Positions 1 to 12,391 are shown, counted from the first letter of the stretch. The stretch is 64,000 nucleotides of DNA from Micromussa lordhowensis (GCA_964020085.1 OZ026606.1:9850243-9914242); one strand, 5' to 3'. Program-made: numbers and translations. The notes: generated by a model not told the origin, from the letters alone.

Positions 1-58
1 GCGTTTCTGGATTGCAGACTGTGAGAACTTTATTTATATTTCCTAGTTGATCATTGCG

Positions 59-76
59 CCCCCCCCCCCCCCCCCC
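59..76. repeat. poly-C tract
   Basis: A run of about 18 C residues, a simple repeat. It lies in what is probably the last intron of the gene ending at 479. Length is unreliable in homopolymers. Confidence 0.9.
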
Positions 77-261
77 TTTGTTTTTCAAGTTTTCTAACCT
101 AGCCCACTTTCGCGGTTCCCGAAGATGTTTGACTTCGGAAGACGAAAGTTACTCACCAAACGACCATTGCAATACCTCAGTTTGTTCATGCAGCTTGCAA
201 AGTACGTTGAGCCACCCTAACTAGCACCTGTAGTAATGTTGGCTTTGTTCTCGTACTTCAG

Positions 262-479
262 CCGTGAAAAGCTCCGCTACATTGGGAAGCACAGGTGTAA
301 AAAGTAAAAGAAGACCTTTGTCGGCTCACGTGACGCAGCCCATGCCCCGGGGCAAGCCGCCTCCAACCTTCGACACAAGTAAAACCAGACGACAGCTCGA
401 TGTTATTGAAAGGGACTTAAAATTAACAACAATAGCACTTCAGGATCGACTGGGCATCTCTAAACAGGGCTTTGTATGA
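262..479 (+). CDS. probable terminal exon of an unidentified gene starting upstream
   Basis: A pyrimidine-rich stretch ending in ...TACTTCAG at 261 could be a 3' splice site. It is followed, after two bases of a split codon, by about 71 open codons to TGA at 477-479. The peptide has a coding-like composition: a basic, proline-containing start (residues such as KSKRRPLSAHVTQPMPRG) and then a likely amphipathic helix (RRQLDVIERDLKLTTIALQ). There is no ATG near the start, which fits an internal or terminal exon rather than a whole gene. I do not recognise the family, so no function is given. The rest of the gene would lie before position 1. It could also be a chance open frame. Confidence 0.4.
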
Positions 480-964
480 AAGGAACGATCAGAACACAAC
501 GAATGTAACGCACTGTCAATGGCCACTTTCAATAAGGGCCAGGAAACGGGCAAATTGACCGGCCGTGAGGACGATTTTGCCCGCCTGGTTTCACCACCTG
601 GAGGAGACTTTTACTTATTACACTAAGTTCACTTCAAAAAAGTTTCGCCTGCTAGTGAAAACCAGTTCTCTTCATGCTAAAAGCCTTAGTGAAATCCCTG
701 CAATGGAGCTATCTAAGAAATCAACGTTGTAACTTAACATGTATATATTAACTCAACTCTGCAAGGAAAACTCTCATTCAACCTCGGCAATGAGATGTTG
801 ATACGGTTCAGATTTCTACGCTGAGTATATTATGACATTTTTATTTATATGAGGTTTACTGTGATCATTTAGAAAGACGGCCTCTGATTGGCCAGTAATG
901 ATATCTAAATCTGAAATGACACAATGCATAATTTTATCATAGCTCTCAGTACTCCAAATATAAC
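480..964. other. non-coding flank
   Basis: AT-rich sequence after the putative terminal exon. I see no credible gene here, and no clear AATAAA signal in the first 250 bases. Confidence 0.4.
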
Positions 965-1085
965 ATTTTGTTTACCATTTACCATTTATTGATTTATTTA
1001 TTTACAGATCTATTTACAGAAAGGGCATGCCCGCAACTAGCAAAGGCTACTCTGGGCGGGCCATGCCTTAATAAGCAAATTACAA
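965..1085 (-). mobile_element. LINE 3'-end fragment (minus orientation)
   Basis: Read on the minus strand, this is a GC-richer stretch (GGCATGGCCCGCCCAGAG...) followed by an A/T-rich tail with repeated AATAAAT units. That is how non-LTR retrotransposons of the CR1/L2 kind end. A similar body and tail on the + strand occurs at 8815-8930. No reverse-transcriptase sequence remains. Confidence 0.4.
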
Positions 1086-1649
1086 AAGAAAAAAAAATAT
1101 ACAAACAAAAATGAATTGTTTTATTGTGCTATCCCAGGAGTGCTATGCAGCGAAAAAAAAACTTATAAACCGAGAGTGAGGTCTTTGCGGGAAAATCTCA
1201 AACCGAGACCTTGCCGTAATGACTGAGCGATAGCGAGATCAATACCACAACACCGAGGTTTGAGATTTTCCCTTAATGATCGTGCGTTTGAGGTTAATAA
1301 GTTGTTTATTACATGGCTTTTTGCTTTGGTTTTACAGGGCTGTAATCGGCCCGTGGGCATTACGGGAGAATAGTGCGGGAGAATAAGCCAATCAGAGCGC
1401 GCACTATATCGACTACAAACACAAGCAATATAATAAATTGTGTATTATTTTCAGAAATGACATATCTAAAGACATATGTAATAGGCCTTATCACGGTTTC
1501 CGACGTCATTTTGACGGGTAGGCAAAGCGGTCGGAAATTACAGTGTTTGTATGGGAATCCGATGGCAAAGAACTTTTCCAAAATCGAATTTTACGCAATT
1601 TGTGAATCGCAATGTTAAAATATCAGGTGGAAGATAGTATTCACCAAGT

Positions 1650-1826
1650 TTGAAGGATGTAACTTAACTAGAAGACGCTCAGTTAATTTTTATAATTTAG
1701 CATACATTTGTCTGTAATTTTTTTTCGGCGCCGCCGCGTCTTCCCAGCCAAATTTACAGACAAATGTATGGAAAATTATAAAAATTAACTGAGCGTCTTC
1801 TAGTTAAACTACAACCTTCAAACTTA
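1650..1826. mobile_element. small foldback MITE nested in the left palindrome arm
   Basis: A perfect-looking inverted repeat (AACTAGAAGACGCTCAGTTA... returning at 1786-1806) around a GC-rich loop near 1725-1745. The right arm of the large palindrome lacks this segment and reads straight through, so it was inserted after the palindrome formed. Confidence 0.8.
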
Positions 1827-1914
1827 TGGCGTACCATCGGGGCCAAAATTCAACTTTTGAATTTTGCTTGTACGTTTGGCATTCGATGTTGTAGTTTTAC
1901 AATTTGACTTACAT

Positions 1915-2215
1915 CTGCAATTCAACATTCAAGTTTGCAATTTCTCTATTCCAATTGACGATTTGACATTGTTTGTTTCACAATTCAACATCCAAGTTTA
2001 CAATTCTACATCCAAGTTCACGCAATTCAACATCCAAGTTTACGCAATTCAACATTCAAGTTTGCAATTTCTCTATTCCAATTGACGATTTGACATTGTT
2101 TGTTTCACAATTCAACATCCAAGTTTACGCAATTCAACATCCAAGTTTACAATTCTACATCCAAGTTCACGCAATTCAACATCCCGGTTTACGCAATTCA
2201 ACATTCAACTTTGAA
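1915..2215 (+). repeat. minisatellite, left arm (~19-base units)
   Basis: Tandem units of the type CAATTCAACATCCAAGTTTA occur in a higher-order pattern, interrupted twice by the same block containing TCTCTATTCCAATTGACG. The whole array is copied inverted at 4750-5045. Open frames here, with Q-F-N-I-Q-V repeats, only translate the satellite. Confidence 0.9.
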
Positions 2216-2939
2216 ATATGCATGTTTTCAATATCCAACCGCAACCCAGTCAATGACAGTCAGTGTGGGCTCAGAAAACTATCAAAATTCTCCCTGTGTA
2301 GGGGCTACCAAAGGCAGGTCACGCTACCCCAGACAGTAGCTTTTACCACGTAAAAATGGCGCCATAGTCATTCTTTTTACACCCAACACGCGATCGTACG
2401 TAAGTAATTTATTTGTAAGTTCAGATACACCACATTCATATATCTCACTGTCCTTTCTGGGTTTTGCCGCCTATGAACATTGTGTCACCATAAAGCATTT
2501 TAGCTGGTGAGATTGAGACGAATTTCAATCTTTTTCTTTATTCATTTCCAGGCGGGTGTGGACAAAACCTGGGCCCGGGACCATGGGCTAGCCCATGGGC
2601 TACCCTATGGGCTACCTTATTTTGATGATTTTACAATCTCACAATAATTTTTGGAGGGATTTTTAAGGAAAAATTGAGAATTTCCGGATAGATTTTTAGA
2701 GCATTTTTCGGGATATTTGTGTCTAGGCCTAGAACAAAACAGTTTTGACACCACGTTATTCCTATGGCTTGAATTGACGAGACAAGCAACGCTGTGCAGT
2801 TAAAATGGCTTTTTTGGGAAAAGTTTTTTTATTTTTTTTAAATTGTTTTCTCAAAGTGCAACTTTACCTGTGGATTTATTTGTTTCTTTATTTGTCATTC
2901 TACATTTTTTATCTTACTATTTTTCAGCGCTGAATATTT

Positions 2940-3235
2940 TTCAAGGTGTTTGTTTGAACTTTGCAAGAACTTTAGGACGCGCTGTTGTTGTTGAATGGTT
3001 CAAGGGTAATTCCGACGTCACACGAGCAGTTTATTTTTGGAAAGCAAAGCTTGAGTCAGTTGTGTTTCGAGGCAGCAAGTCTTTCCAACAAAATCAAAGG
3101 CGTAATTTCTCACGGTCAAAACTGGACTTGAGGAAGAAAGCACTAAAAGTAAAGAACTTGAAGAAACCTCTGCCAAGATAAGAAACGCAGCTTACGCGCT
3201 TGGAAATCAGTACCGGTCAATGCTGTAGTAACTGC
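2940..3235 (+). pseudogene. unidentified ORF remnant in left palindrome arm
   Basis: An open frame rich in basic residues (for example FSRSKLDLRKKALKVKNLKK) is present in both arms with a few differences, and in the right arm its minus-strand copy stays open further (3714-3986). Retention of the reading frame in both arms hints at a real former coding segment of the element. It matches no domain I recognise and ends in stop codons. Confidence 0.3.
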
Positions 3236-3713
3236 CATGAAAGAAATCACACAGTTCGATCGCACTTGCCGAACTGGCAAAATGTGATGTGAAAACGGTC
3301 GCCTCGAAATAGTACTGGTTTTGAACTGGCTTTCTCAAAGGGAAGGGAAGCATAGTTGGTAGCGCGTACGGGAATTTTGTCTTTCGAAGTTTTTACAATC
3401 TGAATATCTGAATAAATGATAGGAAATCAATAGAAGAATTTTAAACATATTGAAGATATTTATGGGGAAACTCTTCAAGCAAAATTTTCTATACTTGTTT
3501 GTTCGAAGAACTATTTACTCGGGAGAAAGCCAGTTCAAAACCAGTACTATTTTCGAGGCGACCGTTTTCAATGCTGCTATTTCCCTTTTATACTCCTGAA
3601 AGTTCTGTTTTTTCATGTGGTTGTCTACTCAACTCACCACAGAAAAACACTGACTCACATTTTGCCAGTTCGGCAAGTGCGATCGAACTATGTGATTTCT
3701 TTCATGGCAGTTA

Positions 3714-3986
3714 CTACAGCATTGACCGGTACTGATTTCCAAGCGCGTAAGCTGCGTTTCTTATCCTGGCAGAGGTTTTCTTCAAGTTCTTTACTTTTAG
3801 TGCTTTCTTCCTCAAGTCCAGTTTTGACCGTGAGAAATTACGCCTTTGATTTTGTTGGAAAGACTTGCTGCCTCGAAACACAACTGACTCAAGCTTTGCT
3901 TTCCAAAAATAAACTGCTCGTGTGACGTTGGAATTACCCTTGAACCATTCAACAACAACAGCGCGTCCTAAACTGAGTTCTTGCAA
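3714..3986 (-). pseudogene. inverted copy of the unidentified ORF remnant
   Basis: The minus-strand counterpart of the frame at 2940-3235. It reads on through residues ...TSARIRNAAYALGNQYRSML before a stop, where the left copy breaks slightly earlier after a 1-base difference. No ATG-led full gene can be assembled. Confidence 0.3.
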
Positions 3987-4749
3987 AGTTCAAACAAACA
4001 CCTTGAAAACTATTCAGCGCTGAAAAATAGTAAGATAAAAAATGTAGAATGACAAATAAAGAAACAAATAAATACACAGGTAAAGTTGCACTTTGAGAAA
4101 ACAAATTAAAAAAAAATAAAGAAAACTTTTCCCAAAAAAAGCCATTTTAACTGCACAGCGTTGCTTGTCTCGTCAATTCAAGCCATAGGAATAACGTTGT
4201 GTCAAAACTGTTTGTTCTAGGCCTAGACACAAATATCCCGAAAAATGCTCTAAAAATCTATCCGGAAATTCTAAATTTTTCCCTAAAAATCCCTCCAAAA
4301 TTATTGTGAGATTGTAAAATCATCAAAATAGGGTAGCCCATAGGGTAGCCCATAGGGTAGCCCATGGGCTAGCCCATGGTCCCGGGCCCAGGTTTTGTCC
4401 ACACCCGCCTGGAAATGAATAAAGAAAAAGATTGAAATTCGTCTCAATCTCACCAGCTAAAATGCTTTATGGTGACACAATGTTCATAGGCGGCAAAACC
4501 CAGAAAGGACAGTGAGATATATGAATGTGGTGTATCTGAACTTACAAATACATTACTTACGTACGATCGCGTGTTGGGTGTAAAAAGAATGACTATGGCG
4601 CCATTTTTACGTGGTAAAAGCTACTGTCTGGGGTAGCGTGACCTGCCTTTGGTAGCCCCTACACAGGGAGAATTTTGGTAGTTTTCTGAGCCCACACTGA
4701 CTGTCATTGACTGGGTTGCGGTTGGATATTGAAAACATGCATTTTTCAA

Positions 4750-5045
4750 AGTTGAATGTTGAATTGCGTAAACTTGGATGTTGAATTGCGTGAACTTGGA
4801 TGTAGAATTGTAAACTTGGATGTTGAATTGCGTAAACTTGAATGTTGAATTGTGAAACAAACAATGTCAAATCGTCAATTGGAATAGAGAAATTGCAAAC
4901 TTGAATGTTGAATTGCGTAAACTTGGATGTTGAATTGCGTGAACTTGGATGTAGAATTGTAAACTTGGATGTTGAATTGTGAAACAAACAATGTCAAATC
5001 GTCAATTGGAATAGAGAAATTGCAAACTTGAATGTTGAATTGCAG
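4750..5045 (-). repeat. minisatellite, right arm
   Basis: Inverted copy of the 1915-2215 array, with the same unit order and scattered substitutions. Confidence 0.9.
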
Positions 5046-5305
5046 ATGTAAGTCAAATTGTAAAACTACAAAATCGAATGCCAAACGTACAAGCAAAAAT
5101 CAAAAGTTGAATTTTGGCCCCGATGGTACGCCATACAAACTTGGTGAATACAATCTTCCACCTGATATTTTAACATTGCGATTCACAATTTGTGTAAAAT
5201 TCGATTTTGGAAAAAGTTCTTTGCCATCGGATTCCCATACAAACACTGTAATTTCTGACCGCTTTGCCTACCCGTCAAAATGGCGTCGGAAACCGTGATA
5301 AGGCC

Positions 5306-5769
5306 ACAGGCGGCCCAAGCGCGAGATGTGACTCCTGCCTTCGAGCAGTTACAAAGATGCGATTTACAAGGGTTTGTATGGGAACTTTACGGATTTGCTT
5401 TAAATACCTAAAATGTAATGTTGTGTGAATAAAATTGACTTACATGGCTTTGCTTTCATATTCTTTATTGTTCCACTGCGTTTGACGCCGTTTTGAAGCG
5501 TTTTCAGCGAGTTAGCGCTGCCGGTGGTGTCTCACTAGAAAAAAACACCACCGGCAGCGCTAACTCGCTGAAAACGCTTCAAAACGGCGTCAAACGCAGT
5601 GGAACAATAAAGAATATGAAAGCAAAGCCATGTAAGTCAATTTTATTCACACAACATTACATTTTAGGTATTTAAAGCAAATCCGTAAAGTTCCCATACA
5701 AACCCTTGTAAATCGCATCTTTGTAACTGCTCGAAGGCAGGAGTCACATCTCGCGCTTGGGCCGCCTGT
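5306..5769. mobile_element. palindromic element with 9-bp target duplication
   Basis: The ends are ACAGGCGGCC... and ...GGCCGCCTGT, and the two arms of about 225 bases fold completely around a short loop near 5532-5545. GATAAGGCC flanks it directly at 5297-5305 and 5770-5778, a clear 9-bp target-site duplication. Nine-base duplications are typical of Mutator-like (MULE) transposons. There is no coding sequence. Confidence 0.85.
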
Positions 5770-6316
5770 GATAAGGCCTATTTGTTTTCGTTTCGTACAA
5801 ACGTGGGTTCCCTGAAGACATGAATAGTTTCCTTGTTCTGAGCGAAAGTGAGGGATTGATGGATGCTGTTCTTTCCGTCATGGGATCTAAAACAATTTAT
5901 TTTTTCTGTAGAGCGGTTGACATCAGGGTATGTGTGTAACTTACTAAGGATGCAATACAGCTGGTTCGACAAAGGTCCACAAAAGTGTACGCGACAATGC
6001 CGATTGGTGTTATGGGAAGTAATAGTTTGGTTGAGGCTTATTGCCATGGAACTGGCAGTCGTACGAATTAATTTCTATGCGATGTTTTAAATACGTTCTG
6101 TTTTATTTCCAAGGCAATTGCGCAGCGAAATTGTTTCCGGTAACATACCATTCGTCTTTTCTTCCCTGATTCATCAGCTCTTTATGCACCTATCATTTTA
6201 TAGTCTGCGAGACCCAGAGAGCCTGGAAGGGGCGAGAATTTGACATTTTCTAGTTGCCCTGGGGCTCAACATTGATATTTACATAAAACAACAACTGAAT
6301 TGCCCGTCACTCTATA

Positions 6317-6326
6317 CTCCTATTTA
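6317..6326 (+). promoter_or_regulatory. possible TATA element of CTHRC1-like gene 1
   Basis: TATTTATAA lies about 130 bases upstream of the proposed start codon at 6454. Weak evidence, by position and composition only. Confidence 0.2.
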
Positions 6327-6453
6327 TAATTGATGCCTGTAACGGGGGGAGTCATCGTAATAACTTTGATATCAGTTTTTAGAAGATTATGTTGCAACTG
6401 CGAGCGCTTGGAGTGTTTCCGGTGTCATGAAACAAAGTACACGGAGTCACTAC

Positions 6454-6561
6454 ATGATGCATCTGAGCACGAAGTACGCTGTTTTCGTTTTCATGTTATT
6501 TTCTTTACCGGCCGGTAGTAAACCTAATGGTCAACAAACGTCGCCGAACGCAAAGGACATG
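6454..6561 (+). CDS. CTHRC1-like gene 1, exon 1 (signal peptide)
   Basis: From ATG 6454 (a second ATG follows at 6457 and an in-frame ATG lies upstream at 6427) the exon encodes a hydrophobic leader, TKYAVFVFMLFSLPAG, then a short polar tail. It ends at GACATG followed by GTAAGT, a strong 5' splice site, in phase 0. Exon 2 also begins in phase 0. No other gene downstream on this strand needs such an exon, so I assign it here by phase and order. A transcript would prove the join. Confidence 0.6.
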
Positions 6562-7677
6562 GTAAGTTATGATCAGAAACTCTTGAATCGATCTTGAAAG
6601 AGAAAATGTCCAAATGTTCATTTTCAGATATTCGGGAAGCAAGTCCCGTCAAGTATGGGGCGCCCTTGACTCATTACTTAATCAATTTTATGTTATTTTA
6701 ATAGTAATTCGCGATTAATCTAGCCTTCTTTTTATAAATCACCATTTCAAGGACCTTTGCAATTTATGAATTGCAGGCAAAGTGTCTTAAAGATTTATAA
6801 ATCGCATTGTAAATCGCAACCGACGCATGTATGTGATCTATATAAAATCGCAAGCAACCAGCGTATCTTTGCGTTTTATAAGTCGCATGCAAACCAACGT
6901 AAATGTGCGATATGTATAACTCATGCAGAGTGGATATGCAACCGCTGCGATATGTTAATGTTTTTCTACGCGGCTTGAAGAAGGACGACTGTTTTCGCAG
7001 GCTAGAATGGTCAAGGTATTTTTTAATTTGTCAAAGTTAAACCAGATAGTTGCACTTCTTCGAACTACTTGAGTCGTAAAACTTTTTTTTTTATTTTCTC
7101 CTACGCGTTTCGTGTGACTAGCACACACTTCATCAGGGAGTTTTAAAATACAGAATTCTACGTTTCGTAGAAAACACCTACGGATATCTAAACCACGCGG
7201 TAATGCGTCAAGGAAAAAGGCGGAAAATATATGTAAGGCGTGACATATTTTAAGCGTGACATAACTATTCGGGCCCACAGTTTTAGCTAAAACAAATTGC
7301 CAGCCAGACAAATTCTAGGATAAACTCACCAAAGACAAAGAGGTCAACAACTTTTGCGGCCGGAAGTAGACAGCGCGGCGTGCCAGCAAGAACCTGAAGA
7401 ACATCAAGCAGTATGTCCTTAAAAAGTATCCTCAGTCGAACATGTTCAAGTCCAGAAATGAGCCATATTCACAACACCTTTCACAACAGAGCAGAAATAT
7501 CCTCACTTATAATCCATCAAATATTTTCGCTCGCGCGCGATTGGTCCAAACCCGTCACGTGACCGAATATTCCCCAACTAAAACTGGGGAATATCAGAGA
7601 ATATACCCCGATTTTCAAATCTGCGCGCGTTGCGTAAAAGATTTGAAGGATAATAAACACGATAGTCTCCATTTGGG

Positions 7678-7713
<36 letters not shown>

Positions 7714-10700
7714 TCTGTTCCTCGAAGCTCACATTTTTCCTCGAGCTGCGCTCTCGGAAAACTGTTCGCTTCTCGGAACAGATAATGTCCGCGGACAAAT
7801 ATCCTAGCATATTTTCGCGCCAAATGGAGACTATTGTTTATATGTGCGATAAATATCGCGCACCTTCACTGCATGCGATTTATAAATCGCAGATTTACGT
7901 TGGCTGTGATTTATGTCATTTATAAATCGCAAAGACTCATTGCTTGCAATTTATAAATCGCAAGTGATGTGCCTGCGATTTATATCAATCGACAAGGTAC
8001 GTTGCCTTCTTTTTATAAATCGCAAAGGTCCTTGAGATTGGGATTTATAAATAACAAGGCCATGAGATTTTTACTTTCCTTAGCTGTACTTCCTTCTTCT
8101 ATTCCAATTCTGTTCTGTCCTAGATACTTCGAATTAATTTCGAATTAACTATATAGCCTTGAGAAAATAATACAATACGAGTCTTTTGCCTTTGCTTTTC
8201 CTGTAATACGTTCCTTTTCAGGCCCGTAGCCAGGATTTTTTACGGGTGGGTGCAATCAGTTGATTATACGGACCAACGAGCGCCGGAGGCGCTTTTTTCT
8301 GGGGGGGTCCGGGGGATGCCCCCCGGAAAATTTTGAAAATTAAGTTGTCTGAGACTGCATTTCGTGCGTTTTGAAGGTCAGTATGATAGCAATATAGGTC
8401 GCTAAAAGCGAACCTAAAAACGTGGATATTTGTCAAATTTTGAACTTCAAAATTAATTTTTTTGGGCAAAGAGAATGCTTTACGTATGTATTTTACAATG
8501 TAGAGAATAACAATGCCAATGTCACTATTTAAAAATAACAAAAATAGAAATAAAGTTGTAAATCCGTATTGTTCACTCGGCTGGCTGCTGATCATCACGA
8601 TCTTTCAGAAGTGTGCCAAGCTCAAGCCTCCTTGGGTGCATCTTGGCAAACAGAACAACACTATAATTTTTTTTTTTTTACTATTTATTTTTTTAACAAA
8701 AAAGTGGACCTCAGCAGTCTGCGGGGGGGGGGAGGGGGGGTGCGGGCGCACCCATCGCACCCCCCTCCCTATGGGCCTGCTTTTAAACTAAGATTAGCAG
8801 ATTTCATTTAGTTTATTGTTCCTGGCCCGCCTCGACTAGCTTTTGCTACCTGCGGCGCCAGGTCTGTTAGTAATGTATTCTACAAAAATGTAATAAAGTT
8901 GTCTTGTCTTGTCTTGTCTTGTCTAAACAACATAAGATTCAGCAAAATATTAGCTAAATAATAGTTTTACACTTAGCGCCCCATAGTCAAGTTTGCACTG
9001 AGATCACACCATTTTACGTTCTAATACAGGGCTGCTGTGATAGAAAAATGGTTCAGTTATTCACTCTATGATTAAAGAGTGTAATATACTCTTTTATTCG
9101 CATTGAAGACTTTGTCCATACATCGTCTTGTAATTTTACAGACGATGTATGGACAAAAAAAAAATTTCTCTACATTTAGTTATAAACTAGTACACATTTC
9201 TCCTATCATGATTTTGGTAAATTATAGTGCATTTTTAAGCATTAGTAGCTGGTTTTACGAGCTCACCGAACTAATTTTTGTCATGATACCATACATTTCT
9301 TCTACTGGTTACCCCCCAAAAACGCAAGGGATTATGGGTCATGTGCAAGTAGCGAATGACTCAGTTTTGTGTTTAGTTTAGCGTGACTTTAGGGTTAAAA
9401 GAGTCTTGGTGCTTAAATTTTTCATCAAACCTCCCAGGGGCGTTATCTGCTTCCTTCATAATTCTAAGTACTAGGGTATCTAAAAGATAGTAATGCTGCG
9501 GCACATTCTGCTGATAATGACATATTTTACGTAGTCATTGATCTATCTGCGCGTTCCAAGTCTTACATTATAACCTTTATTTCTTAAAGTCGTGTCAATT
9601 TGTGGTGTGTAACTTAAAATCTGTCCTTGTATGTATCAACTTCATGCATCATGACGAATTGATGGCGAGGCGTGACAAGTGATCGAGACAATAAAGCACA
9701 TACACACATGATACACATCTACCTCCCCCAAGTTTACCAGAAAATCGAGAAGATGTTAAATTTGAAAGATGTAGAAATTGTAGGAGCAGAAATTTCACTT
9801 ATAAATTCTGTACTAGTACGCGTTTAAAAGTCTAGAGTGTTGACAGTATTGAAAATGCGTCGATCGCTAGCCTGCGAACTATTTCCGGCTGTCGTTTGTC
9901 TCCGCTGGCGGCACCAGTGACAGCCGGAAACACGTCTGCGTTCGCAGGCTAGTCGATCGCCGGATATGTGAAACTACTAAAACTTAAGTTTAATTTCATG
10001 TTTGGCTTAAAAGGAATTGACCGTAGCATATATGAAATAAGCGTGTTCTACAGTTTCTGTTTTTTTTTTTAATTATTCTACAAGTTTTAGTAACGACGAT
10101 TTCTCTTCATCTGATTTAAGAAATGACAAACTTAGTTTAAAATAAGATGTTACAATTAATCGTCCAGACCCGGGCGTTTAGATTTTTACAAACTTTCGCG
10201 TATTGCATTAAGAACAAAAGCAAGAGTTGTGAAAGTCAATCACGATCTCCAGCACGTCGTTTTACAGGTAAATCAAAACAAAATTTCAGTGGAATCCACG
10301 CGAAAAGACTGTATAACATCCTCGTGTTCGTGGCGCAGATTTCCAAATTGTCTGCAAGAAAACAACGACACATTAATACATATGACGCATGGTGATCGTG
10401 ACAAAAGCACATGAATTGATATACATCAACCTCCTCTTTACCAAATCCAAATAAACGAAAGATGTGGAAATTGTAAGAGTAGAAAGCTGACTTATAAATT
10501 CTGAACTGATACGCACATGTCTCTAGAATCGAATGTGAGAGACTCTGATGAGGACGCGTCCGTGGCGATATCTGAAAATGTTGAAGTTTTAGCTTAAATT
10601 CATGTTTGGATGGAAACAAATTGATCGCAGCAGATATAAATTAGCGTGTTCTACGGTTCTCGTTTGTTTTAATTATTCTACAAGCTTAAGTACCGGCGAT

Positions 10701-12357
10701 TTCTGTTCATTAAGAATTTGACCAAGGGGGCGAGACTGCTACGAAATTGACGCACTAAGTTTTAAATTATGAAGTGACAATTAATCGTCCTGATAATTCT
10801 GCATTAACGGCAACAGCAAGGGTTGTGAAAGCCAAGCACCATCTCGCTCACATCGCTTACAGTCTTTACAGGTAAATTAAAGCCAATCATAACCACTAAC
10901 CTTTCTCAACTGTATTAATCCACGCGAAAAAAGGACGCCAGCACAACGATGTCACAACCTCGTGTTGTTCGTTGTCAGTGGCAGCCGTGGCGCAATTCAT
11001 TCTGGTAGAAGGCGCCATGAATTCTGGTAAAAAAGCGCAATGCATTCTGGTAAAAAGTGATGAATTCGAGAATTCGTACTCCCTTTTATATATTCTTCTT
11101 AAATCCTGTTTATGTTGCTGCTCGCTCGCTACGCTCGCTCCGCAGCCAAAATGTTTCAGAGAAGTTGAACTGAGGAATATCCAGAATTTGGGGGTATTTT
11201 TGTATCACAGAGGTAACATCAAAGCATTGAAAGCGAGAAAGCGCGAAAGCCATGTCATAACATTTCACGGCGATATCTCTTTAGGAAATCACATGCTGGT
11301 CAGAAAAGGACTTTGAACTTAGACACCCACCTCTATTATAAGACATATTTTGGCATATACAGCAATGCAATGTGAAGTTCAATGATACGGCGATATCAGA
11401 TATTTTATCACTTCCAGAAACAGCCTGAGTTCAATACGTGCCCCATGAAATGCGTCATTCAAGGCCCGCCGGGACCACCCGGAATTCCGGGTCAACCGGG
11501 AGTGCCAGGATCTCCCGCTCCGCAGGAAATTCCTGGACGTGACGGAAGAGATGGTGCAAAAGGAGAAGTGGGACCTCCCTGCAAAAACGGAGAAAGTGGT
11601 GAGCAGGGATTCCAGCGGAGATGGAAACAGTGCGTGTGGAATTTAGACAAAAGCGGGGATCCCAAAGACTACGGCAAAATCCATGTAAGCTAAATAACAA
11701 CAGCTAGTTTTAATAATAATATATAATACTTTTATTATTTCTTTAGCGAGAAATTCATTACTAGATATATGATCTAACGCGCTTTACGAATTGGTAAAAT
11801 GAAGGCTAATTTATGATACTGTTATTTAAAATAATAGCAAAATAAGCAAAGGCGTTTTTGAGCGACGTAGGGCAACCGGAAATGAGACGTTTTGTCTTTT
11901 TACTCGCCTTGGCGCTACCACATTTGTAATACTAAGTGTCTTTACTCTTATGGAGACGATTTACTTGAAAATTAGAGCGCATCCACTGCAAAAAAATGAG
12001 AAACGTCCACTTCCGGTTGCCGTACGTCGCTCAAAAACGCCTTTGCTTAAGCTCCCTAATATAAAACTTGTATAATTGAAAGGAAAACTAATAGTGTTGC
12101 TAACTAACAATAGAAAATGAACAAAAAATTGATTATACATAGTATGTAGTATTAGAAAATAACCCAAAGCCAATACGCACGCTGATTGGTTTAAAACTGT
12201 GTTTCTATAACTCGATAGAAACACAGAACTAGCGCGAGCTATTGACGTAATGATGGCGCGAGCAAAGAGAATCTACATTTTGATGATCGAAGTAAACAAG
12301 TTGTTTTTCTTTTTCTTCGCCGCGGTATTTTCTAAAAGAAATAGAAAACATGTTCTC

Positions 12358-12391
<34 letters not shown>

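Larger units (their letters stand above)
1481..5781. mobile_element. 4.3 kb palindromic (foldback) element
   Basis: The sequence from ATAGGCCTTATCACGG at 1481 inward returns as its reverse complement ending CCGTGATAAGGCC..TAT at 5781. The arms run to about 3336 on the left and 3525 on the right, leaving a loop of about 190 bases. The right arm carries about 86 extra bases (3575-3660). The left arm has its own insertion (1650-1826) and the right arm another (5306-5769). The arms are highly similar but not identical. TA flanks both ends, which would suit a TA-targeting DNA transposon, but no transposase is recognisable. An inverted segmental duplication is the alternative. Confidence 0.85.
6720..8060. 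mobile_element. element with terminal arrays of TTTATAAA-centred palindromes
   Basis: Both ends carry several imperfect copies of an 18-base palindrome of the form TGCGATTTATAAATCGCA, separated by 20-35 bases: about 6765-6990 on the left and 7840-8055 on the right. The intervening segments match in inverted order, for example AACGTAAAT. The outermost ends are CCTTCTTTTTATAAATC at 6723 and the same words near 8007. The interior holds a Penelope-type ribozyme-like fragment and another foldback. No transposase is seen. Confidence 0.6.

Noticed and set aside
1864..2353. Overlapping ORFs with repeated QFNIQV peptides
   Set aside because: They are translations of the minisatellite, present in several frames and on the inverted copy.
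6765..6990. CRISPR array
   Set aside because: A repeat-spacer look only. The repeats are imperfect palindromes, the spacers are mirrored at the other end, and the DNA is clearly eukaryotic.
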